A DNA stretch of 64,000 nt from Spirochaetia bacterium (GTDB lineage Bacteria > Spirochaetota > Leptospiria > Turneriellales > JAOUOS01): positions 243,353 to 307,352 of the forward strand of contig JAOUOT010000002.1 of assembly GCA_029880265.1 (NCBI GenBank). The letters run 5' to 3'. This document shows positions 20,378 through 28,900 of the stretch, one piece after another. The notes under the pieces were generated by a model. That model did not search any database and was not told the DNA's origin. It saw nothing but the letters and a program-made list of their open reading frames with translations. The translations under genes and the position numbers were made by a program. Numbering within the stretch: position 1 is the stretch's first letter; each line of letters begins with the position of its first letter.

Positions 20378-21613
20378 TTACCATGGCTTTACGGGCAAAA
20401 ATTCAAATTCTTTATTGAAACCTACCGATTTCCTAATTCTGTCTAAAAGCCCTAAAACATCTCCCTCTATTATTTTTTTCTTATTTTCGACCCTTATTTT
20501 TTGAAACGGTATATTTAGCGTTTCAAATAACGGAATAAAATTTTCATCGGCATATTTGGGACGTCCATTTATCACAACAAGCATAATATTTTCAAAATAC
20601 ATTGACGCAAACGATTCATAGGGGTCCTTTGCGTCGCCGTCAATCACGATAAAATCGGCCAGATTATTCGGCTTAAGCTCTCCCAATTCATCCAGAAAAA
20701 AAGCCTTTGCCGGATTGACAGTCAGCATTTCTAAAATTTTTTTGGATGGCAGTCTTTCATCATAAGTTTCTTCATAATATTTTCTGGCGATATAAATTTC
20801 TTCAAAAATATTCACAGAACCAGACATAGGAGAATCTGTACCCAAACATACGTTAACATTTTTATCTAAAAGTTTTTTTATTGGCGCGGTAGTCTCAAAC
20901 ATATATAAATTTGATACCGGACACCAGACGACATTTACATTATTTTCAGATAATAACTGAATATCTGAATCTGAAAAAGCAATGCCATGAATTAAGACGG
21001 TATGTTCGCTTAAAGCCGATTTTTTGTCTAATACAGATACAGCCTTCTTGGTCTCTTCGTCGAAACCTTCGGAACAATGAGTAACAAAAGGAATATTATT
21101 CTTCTTGGCTAATGCATGCTCTGCTTCAATTCCTTCGCCCCAGGGCAAAGAAAAAGAACAAATACAATGCGCCATGGCATACTTATCAATAAGCCTTATT
21201 GGCATATTTTTCGCGAACATTTCCCTTACAAAATGCGGAATATGATCTTGAACGCTGGTCACTCCCGAAATTAAATGCCTAAACGCTCCCAGCAAATACA
21301 GGTCTTGAGATTCAATCTGCTGTCTTTCTGCATAGATAGGCGACGACTTTAAATCATTATCCCACATCAGCCAGTTTAAATAGGGCTTTCTATCGCCTAC
21401 TCTTGGCAGGTAAGTGCCAAGCAAGTGGTCATGACCGTCAATAATACCCGGAAAAATCAATAAACCATTCAAGTCTATCTGAATTCCTTTTTGTAAACTG
21501 GTTCCTTTTTTTCCGATTTTCTGTATTTTTTCGTTGGATATTGAAAGAGAACCCTCGCGTATGATATCATTTGGCGTTATTATATTTGCGTTTATTAGTT
21601 CCCATTCCATCAT
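20378..21613 (-). CDS. amidohydrolase family protein (cytosine deaminase/chlorohydrolase-like)
   Basis: LIFPGIIDGHDHLLG, FVTHCSEG, LIHGIAFS, LGTDSPMSG. Confidence 0.9.
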   Translation of the reverse strand: MMEWELINANIITPNDIIREGSLSISNEKIQKIGKKGTSLQKGIQIDLNGLLIFPGIIDGHDHLLGTYLPRVGDRKPYLNWLMWDNDLKSSPIYAERQQIESQDLYLLGAFRHLISGVTSVQDHIPHFVREMFAKNMPIRLIDKYAMAHCICSFSLPWGEGIEAEHALAKKNNIPFVTHCSEGFDEETKKAVSVLDKKSALSEHTVLIHGIAFSDSDIQLLSENNVNVVWCPVSNLYMFETTAPIKKLLDKNVNVCLGTDSPMSGSVNIFEEIYIARKYYEETYDERLPSKKILEMLTVNPAKAFFLDELGELKPNNLADFIVIDGDAKDPYESFASMYFENIMLVVINGRPKYADENFIPLFETLNIPFQKIRVENKKKIIEGDVLGLLDRIRKSVGFNKEFEFLPVKPW

Positions 21614-21619
21614 AATACC

Positions 21620-22228
21620 TTACAGATAATATAGAGGATTAACTGGCTCACCCTTGTGAGATATTAAAAAAAAAAGTTTATTTGACTCTGTTTTTCCCAA
21701 AGGAACATGAGTCTTTACATAGTCGCCTTTTTGCACGCTGATATCAATCATATTTGAATACATGCTCAACCATTCAGAGCCATGGTCAACTAAAATATAT
21801 TTTCCATACCCTCTCATGCTCCCTATTTTTACGACTCTGCCCTCTTTCGCAGAATATACTGTTTCTCCCTTTTTTACCGAATATATTATTCCATGATTTT
21901 TCGAATCGCCATAATTTTTATAACTTTTATAAATACTCCATTTCTTTACGGGTCTTTTAAGAATTATTTTATCAGTTTTTGCGTCTTTTTTATGCTGATA
22001 GGCCAATATTTTTATTTTTTTCCCGAAATATATATTATCAGCTTCTTTTATTTTGTTCCATTTTATTAAGTCTTGTACCGAAACGTCATATCTGTCGGCA
22101 ATTTTAGATAAATTATCGCCATCTTTTATAATATAGTAAAACCATTTGAAATTGGCCCCGTCTACAGGCGAACTATGTCCCCATATAATTAGAAATTGAA
22201 TCAAAAATATTGCCTCTTTCAATTTCAT
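21620..22228 (-). CDS. LysM + LytM/M23-like peptidoglycan protein, probably catalytically degenerate
   Basis: LysM: YIIKDGDNLSKIADRYDVSVQDLIKWN; LytM-like: ILVDHGSEWLSMYSNM, GEPVNPLYYL. Confidence 0.8.
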   Translation of the reverse strand: MKLKEAIFLIQFLIIWGHSSPVDGANFKWFYYIIKDGDNLSKIADRYDVSVQDLIKWNKIKEADNIYFGKKIKILAYQHKKDAKTDKIILKRPVKKWSIYKSYKNYGDSKNHGIIYSVKKGETVYSAKEGRVVKIGSMRGYGKYILVDHGSEWLSMYSNMIDISVQKGDYVKTHVPLGKTESNKLFFLISHKGEPVNPLYYL

Positions 22229-22359
22229 ATTATTAATTTCGACTCTATATATGTTAAACTAAATTGCATACATGGATAATTAACTAAAATATTTGCATAA
22301 ATTAAAAATATTTTCAATAATTTACCGATAATTAATAAAAAACCAGAAACCAATTTATT

Positions 22360-23955
22360 ATGCCTTCGATATCTGATTTGAAAAAAATACTTAGTTCTAT
22401 AGATAAAAACGTTATCTATAATATCATAGTAATTTTTTCTATAATTTTTTTATTTTTTATCGTTTTAAGCATTCTTCTAAAAAGACGAAAAAAAGATTTT
22501 GAAGATAAATCTATATCTGAACCTGAATTAAGAGCTTCAACTTCTGAAAATATAATTAATGTCTTAAGAAAAAAACTGGCGCTTCAAGCCGAAGAAAACA
22601 GATATACTCAAGTTTTCATTAAAAAAATACAGGAATTTGAAAAAAACATTGAACTTTACAAAGAATATATTTTTCCTTTTTTTCATTATCAATTTAACGG
22701 TACTATAACTCATTTCACTCGTTTTTTTCGAAATGACCTGCCTAAAGAAATAAAATGTCAACTTGAAGAACTCGAGTCAATGTGGCACCAGGGATTTAGA
22801 GACGAAAAGTTAGCCGTTTACTTAATGTTCTACAAGGCCTCAGGGAATTTTTCTAACACAAATTCTTTTTTATTTCAACTATTAGGCTATCGAAAGCTCA
22901 GCAAGCCAAGCAGGCTGCTTCTTAAATTTTATTTTCAAGACATACTTAAAGAAAGTATAAATCCTAATGATTTTGAAAAAGAAATAAAAAACGAATTTAA
23001 TTTACCGTTGTCTTTTTATTTTTTTGACAAATTTATTATTCAAAATAAATTTTTCGATAGGCGCCTCATTTCGCTTGGGTTTAAGAATATTTTTAAGGAT
23101 TACGCGAACATACCGGAAAATCTAATAAGTTTTTATTTTAAATATTTAAACGAGAAGTGCTCTTATTTTTCAAAACTTTATTTGATAAAGATTTCTCCTT
23201 TAGAGAGAAATCCATTTTGGCGCGAATTTTATGAAAAACAAATATTCTTATTCGGAAAATATAAGTATCTTCAATATCTTAAAGATACTCCTCAATATAA
23301 AGAATTAAACGCCTTATATAATTATGAAAGTACCAACTTAAAATCTATTAAATCTTTTTTATACGGCAAACCTTTTGGAGATATACACTATATAAGTTTC
23401 TTTATTCGTATAAACTCTAATAAATTATTATCCTTTAATGAAAAAGAAGGCTCTTTTGAATTTAAATTTGACGAATTACCAAAAATCATATCAGAAGATG
23501 TTTTAAATTGGATAAGTAGCGCAAAATCATCAGAAAAAGCAGATAATATTAATTTACCGATTTATGTAAAATGGACAGTTTTTCTGTATCATATTTTCAG
23601 CGGCGACATCATAATGGCCAATAAATTGCATCCGTTGATTGGCTTTTATAGAAACGATTTAAGAACCAAGATATTCTATTCCCGATATTTGTTCTTTTCA
23701 AATCAAAAAGAAAAAGCGTGGGAAATTGTAGATTCTTTAATAGCTGAAAACAAAAAAAATTTATTATTGCTTAATGAAGCCGCAATCTACGCATTTTTTA
23801 ATAATGACATAGAAAAAGCTGAAGAGATTTTTCAAATGATGAAAGAATATTACCCCGATCATCCGGTGACCGTTTATAATGAAGCATTATTTTTTGAAAA
23901 AAAATACAAAAGAGAAATAGCCGATAAATGGAAAAACTACGTTAATCTGGCATAG
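22360..23955 (+). CDS. hypothetical N-terminally anchored protein with C-terminal TPR-like helices
   Basis: One N-terminal TM, long helical region, C-terminal repeat-like segment (NNDIEKAEEIFQMMKEYYPDHPVTVYNEA). Confidence 0.7.
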   Translation: MPSISDLKKILSSIDKNVIYNIIVIFSIIFLFFIVLSILLKRRKKDFEDKSISEPELRASTSENIINVLRKKLALQAEENRYTQVFIKKIQEFEKNIELYKEYIFPFFHYQFNGTITHFTRFFRNDLPKEIKCQLEELESMWHQGFRDEKLAVYLMFYKASGNFSNTNSFLFQLLGYRKLSKPSRLLLKFYFQDILKESINPNDFEKEIKNEFNLPLSFYFFDKFIIQNKFFDRRLISLGFKNIFKDYANIPENLISFYFKYLNEKCSYFSKLYLIKISPLERNPFWREFYEKQIFLFGKYKYLQYLKDTPQYKELNALYNYESTNLKSIKSFLYGKPFGDIHYISFFIRINSNKLLSFNEKEGSFEFKFDELPKIISEDVLNWISSAKSSEKADNINLPIYVKWTVFLYHIFSGDIIMANKLHPLIGFYRNDLRTKIFYSRYLFFSNQKEKAWEIVDSLIAENKKNLLLLNEAAIYAFFNNDIEKAEEIFQMMKEYYPDHPVTVYNEALFFEKKYKREIADKWKNYVNLA

Positions 23956-24625
23956 CTTTTTTATTGTATTTTTTTTCAATATAATCCCATTCTTCTTTGG
24001 TTCTTTTTTTACCGTCTAATTTATAATATATTTTGGCTCTTTTGCCCGTTTTATATTTATAAGTTTCAAGACGATGAACCTCATTATATCGTAAACCAAG
24101 AGTTTCGGTATTTTCCAGAATCCAGCATATAAATTTTGAGGTATTTTCTCTTTCAATTAAAATACATAATTTTACGGCTGGTCTTGATTTTTTCATGATA
24201 ATATTTTCAATCCAGACGTCTCTCGCTCCCATTGTCATTAAAATTTTCTGAACAGTCGCTACTTTTTCAGGAGTTTCATTGTCAAGATTACAATGAATTT
24301 CTGTAAAAATCTTTTCTTTTGAGAAATCTCCCAACATATGCCGAAATCCGAAATATTCTTCAGTAAAATAAATTACGCCTGAAGCTTCGTAATTTATTTC
24401 AAAAAATTGAATATCTTTAATATTTAATATTTCTTTTAGCTTTATAACTTCAGGCGTATCTCTTAAATCGAGAGATATCTCCCATCGCATAAGGTCATAC
24501 GACAAATCATTTCGTTTTTCATTGTATAAATCAGTTTTTCTAAAGTTTTGAATAAATTTTTTCAATGATTTTTCTAAATTTTTAGCGGATTGCTTTTTCC
24601 CTAAGTTTATGGTAACTAAATCCAT
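23942..24625 (-). CDS. LarC C-terminal-domain-like protein (stand-alone)
   Basis: EIHCNLDNETPEKVATVQKILMTMGARDVWIENIIMKKSRPAVKLCILIE...TLGLRYNEVHRLE resembles the C-terminal part of LarC (Ni-pincer cofactor cyclometallase). Confidence 0.65.
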   Translation of the reverse strand: MDLVTINLGKKQSAKNLEKSLKKFIQNFRKTDLYNEKRNDLSYDLMRWEISLDLRDTPEVIKLKEILNIKDIQFFEINYEASGVIYFTEEYFGFRHMLGDFSKEKIFTEIHCNLDNETPEKVATVQKILMTMGARDVWIENIIMKKSRPAVKLCILIERENTSKFICWILENTETLGLRYNEVHRLETYKYKTGKRAKIYYKLDGKKRTKEEWDYIEKKYNKKAMPD

Positions 24626-24662
24626 GTGGAATAAGGTATTTTTGATTTATTTTATTGAGATT

Positions 24663-24690
24663 AAAAAGGCCGCTTTAAGCGGCCTTTTTT
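24663..24690. terminator. Rho-independent bidirectional terminator between LarC-like gene and OmpL47-like gene
   Basis: AAAAAGGCCGCTTTAAGCGGCCTTTTTTT hairpin with flanking A/T tracts. Confidence 0.9.
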
Positions 24691-24693
24691 TCT

Positions 24694-25821
24694 TTATTTT
24701 GAAACAGGAGTAATCGTTGTTTTAGGCGGATTATCGTCTACAATAATCTCTAATCTTTGAATTTCAGATTGGTTTCCTACTTTATCGACAGCTTTCGCTT
24801 CAATTGTATGATTTCCTTCAACAGAAAAACGAATAGGATTAGTATATGGTCTAAAATCGGCGTCGCCGTCTACTTTAACCATAATTCTCTCAACGCCAGA
24901 ATCTTCATCTATTACATCAATTTCAAATGAGTTGTCTCTAGCTGTAAAATTCTGTTCGCCTGATTTAACAACCTTTTTTTCAGGGATAATCATTACTTTA
25001 GGAGCAGTATTATCTATCTCAAGATTAACGCTTCTTTCGGTAGTTTCATTACCTAAATTATCAATAGCTTTGTATTTTATTTGATGATACCCCGCTTCTG
25101 TCAAGGTAATAGGTCCTGTATAGTCTTGATATGCGCCGCTATCTAAGCTGTATTCTACTTTTTTTATACCGCTATAATTATCGACAGATCTTAATTCAAC
25201 CGCTAAATTTGCGGGACCAAAAGCTCTTCTGCTTTTTTCAAGAACAATTACAGGCTCTGTAATTACAGAAACTTCAGGCGCTGTATTGTCAATAACGACA
25301 ACATATATGCTCTCAGCTTCAATATTCTCTACATTATCAATACCTCGAAATAAAATTCGGTGAACGCCCTCTTTTTCTATTGAGATGGGCTCTTCATAAC
25401 GCTGAAACGCTCCCTCGTCAACTTTAAACTCAACTCTTTTTAATGCCGATAACTGGTCTTGTGAATCTAAAGAAAACTTAGTGGCACTTGTCGCATAAGT
25501 TCTTTTACCGTCGCTGTAAACGTCTCCCGACGCTTGAGTTGTTTCTTCTGTAGACTGGGTTTCGACAGTCGCGCTTTCTTCGGCTGGAGCTTCTTCTATA
25601 GGCTGCTCGCCTTCGGTTGCCGCGTTTTCTTCAGCCGGGGCTTCTTCGATAAGCTGTTCTTCTGCTTCGATAAGCTGTTCTTCTGCTTCTGCAGGCTGTT
25701 CGTTTTCAACTGCGCCCTCCATACTTTGACCCTCTTCTTGAGCCACAAGAGAACCAAATGAAACGCTAAACATTATAGCCATCAATATATTTATTATCTT
25801 ACTTTTGATAATATATTTCAT
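24694..25821 (-). CDS. exported protein with OmpL47/Ig-like repeats and Glu-rich N-terminal low-complexity region
   Basis: Three to four repeats of SGIKKVEYSLDSGAYQDYTGPITLTEAGYHQIKYKAIDNLGNET...IDNTAP; signal peptide-like N terminus. Confidence 0.85.
   Translation of the reverse strand: MKYIIKSKIINILMAIMFSVSFGSLVAQEEGQSMEGAVENEQPAEAEEQLIEAEEQLIEEAPAEENAATEGEQPIEEAPAEESATVETQSTEETTQASGDVYSDGKRTYATSATKFSLDSQDQLSALKRVEFKVDEGAFQRYEEPISIEKEGVHRILFRGIDNVENIEAESIYVVVIDNTAPEVSVITEPVIVLEKSRRAFGPANLAVELRSVDNYSGIKKVEYSLDSGAYQDYTGPITLTEAGYHQIKYKAIDNLGNETTERSVNLEIDNTAPKVMIIPEKKVVKSGEQNFTARDNSFEIDVIDEDSGVERIMVKVDGDADFRPYTNPIRFSVEGNHTIEAKAVDKVGNQSEIQRLEIIVDDNPPKTTITPVSK
25644..25697. repeat. 21-bp in-frame tandem repeat encoding EAEEQLI units
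   Basis: ttcgataagctgttcttctgc occurs twice head-to-tail, followed by a degenerate third unit. Confidence 0.8.
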
Positions 25822-25949
25822 GTTATTCCTCCGTAATTAAACTTAAACTTTTACTTGAAAGGACATAACCTGAGAAAAAGCATGCTATGTCAACCATTAT
25901 TATAATATATTTTCTTCAATGAAATATTTTATATTTCTTGTCATCTAAG

Positions 25950-28900
25950 TTAAAAGAAATCCGGATATTTTTTTTCAACCAAACGAAATCCTTTTATGAT
26001 GTTCTCTCTTAAACTTTCAATATCGCTTAACAGCCAGTCTAAAATTCCGGTATTATACGCGTCATTAGAAGCTGAAGCTTTTTTATTAAATTTTTCGATA
26101 AAATCTTCGCGCAATTTTCTTGCTTTTTCATTATCGCCCTGTTCAATGTATTTTTTATATTCCAAACCATGAAACAAATCAAAAGCGGCGCCGGAACCCA
26201 TGACAGCCATAAGCGATTTTTTCAGGGCAATATAAATAATACCCGGTCTTAAATATTTACTAAAAGCCTGTATTTGCCTGCCGCCGTAATTCTGATTTAA
26301 TACGACCGAAACTACCGGAACCCGTCCCAAAATATTGGCGTCTAATGATCTGGCGCCTATCGCTTGAATTCTTAAACGTTCCTGTTTTGCGCCGGGCACA
26401 AAACCGGGTGAATTTGACAACATCAATAAAGGAATTTTATTTTTATTTATAAACTCGGTAAAAATTCTGAATTTATCGGTACTCGGCGCGTCGGGGGCGC
26501 CGCCTAATACATCGGGCTGATCTGCGATAATACCGGTAACTTTACCGTCAATACGCGCTATGCCGGTAACAAGAAAGGCTTCTTTTTTTGGATTATTCAT
26601 TTCTGAATAGAGTTCAATAAAATCTTCTTCATCGACAACCGGTTTTATTATTGAAGAAACAATATCAAAAGGCTCGTTATAATTTTTTGGAAGCTTAGGC
26701 GTTTTTTGTATTTTCTTTTTTTGCTGATTAGCGGCAAGAGTTTCTTTTGCGGTAACTTTTTCGTCAAGCATGTTGATTACTTTATGCGCTATATCAAAGG
26801 CGCCAGAGAGAGAATCTGTGGTAAATGTCGCGACTCTTTGTACATAACTGTATTCCGTTTCGTCTAGAGTTTCATTTTTAACGAAAATAATGATATCGGC
26901 GCAGCTATTTATGCTGACATCATAAAGTCCTTTAAAATTAGTAATAATATTTATTTGTATACCTTTTTTTTGCTGTAACAGCTGTATAAAGTCAAATCGT
27001 ATTCTAAAATCTCTTGTTTCATAGCTTATAAAATCTCCGAACCATTTTTGACCCAATACTAAAATTTGATGTGCCGATACCCCATATGCTACTCTTAGTA
27101 TCTCGTTTGCCTTTATAATAGAGGGAACAGAAATTAAGCCAAAGTTACTGCGCGGCCCCATGATAAGAACTTTTTTCCCGCCTAATTTTGCAAAACCCGA
27201 GGCTAAAGACTCAGAGCCGTGATATTTCTCTTTAAATGATATATAGCTTCTATAGTCGACGTTTTCTCTTATTATCGCTTCAGACAAAATTTCTTTTACG
27301 GCCGTTATCGTTCTGGCTTCTTCTTCATATCGCATGATTTTTTTATGATCTTCTTCTGAAGAAAACATTTCATGTATATTTTTTATTTGGCTCAACAAAT
27401 GAATTTTACTTTCGGCGATCATATCAACAATGCCTGTTTTTTGGTGCATTACCTTTGCGCCGCCAATTTCATAATTTGTCAGATCTTCTCCGGTTACCGA
27501 GCGAATAACGTTTGAACCTGTAAGTACCCTATATGAATTTTCATCGTCTACCATGATTTGAATGGCTGCCTGGCTCGATCCGTAGACGTCAAGACCGGCC
27601 GAAGCCCCTACGCCGATTGCGACCGTATAATAATTTTTTTTATTTTTTTCAAGATCGTCAATTTTTATGCGCAGACTTTTATTAATCTCTAAAAATAAAT
27701 TATGCATATCTTTATCGGGATGGCTGTTCATATACCGGTAAAATTCTTTTTTATCGGCTTTCTCCCAAAGCAGGGTATTCATCATAAAGCCTTCTCCCGC
27801 TCTGTTTAAAGAAACCATTCCCTCTTTAATATTTGCTCCCGCCCCGTCGTTCCAGATGTAAAGCGGCCACCCTTTCAGGTATGAGATATAACAGGCGGCC
27901 ACAAATTTTTTGCCTTCAAGATCTCCAGTGGCGCCTCCGCTTATTCTTGAGTCTTTCATGTAAAAACAGGCTTCTTTGCCTCTTATGCTTCCGAAATAGA
28001 TTTTTGCCGCAACCGGTTTTTTCTCTTTTTTACCCGTTTTCGGATTTTCCCACTCAACTCCGTCTATAGATTTAATTTTTATTTCATGGTACTCTTCATT
28101 ATCAAAACACTCGGTTATCCAGACTTCAATGGGCCATTTTCGTCTATCGTATAAAAGTTGAGTTCTTTTATCGGCTTCTTCTTCGGCATAGGGGTTTTTA
28201 TTGTCGTTTTCAAGCAATAAATCACACTGCAATTTATCGTTTTCAAGGGTAATTGAAAGATTCTTTGCAATCTTTGCGCCGCCTTTATTCATGTTAAGAG
28301 CAATATAAATCTGTGAAATTGTTTTATTGCTGAAGTAATAGGCAATATTAAATATTGAACCTTTTTGAGTATAATTTTCAAGAAGTTTAGGACTATAGTC
28401 TTCTAGCGTCAGATCACCTGTATGTTTTAACGCAATAAATTCAATGCGATTATTCTCATATGGATGTATTTTTTGATATTCGGCGATAATCGTAACCGCC
28501 TCTATCATATACAGATTTTTTATTCTTACAACCTGCCCCTTTTCGTCTTTTTCGGCTTTTAACGCGTCTTTAGGAGCCATAAACGCCAGATAACTCTTTT
28601 TCGATTCGTCTTCTTTTGACTCTAGCAGATAAACGGGAACGTCTTCGATGGGAGAATACAGTCTTTTTATATGATATTTTTTTGACAATATATTTAAACG
28701 TTTTTTAATCTCATTTTTTATTGAAGCCGAAATTTTATCGGAAAACAAAGGCGTATCTTTTTTATCAAATAATTCAATAACGGCTTCTTTATTTTTTAAT
28801 ATGCCTTCTTTTATTTTTTCAATTTCAGTCAGCCGCTTTTCTTTTAATTTTTCAGACTCTGGAGGTTCATATAATATAGCTTTCTCTTTTAACGGATAAA

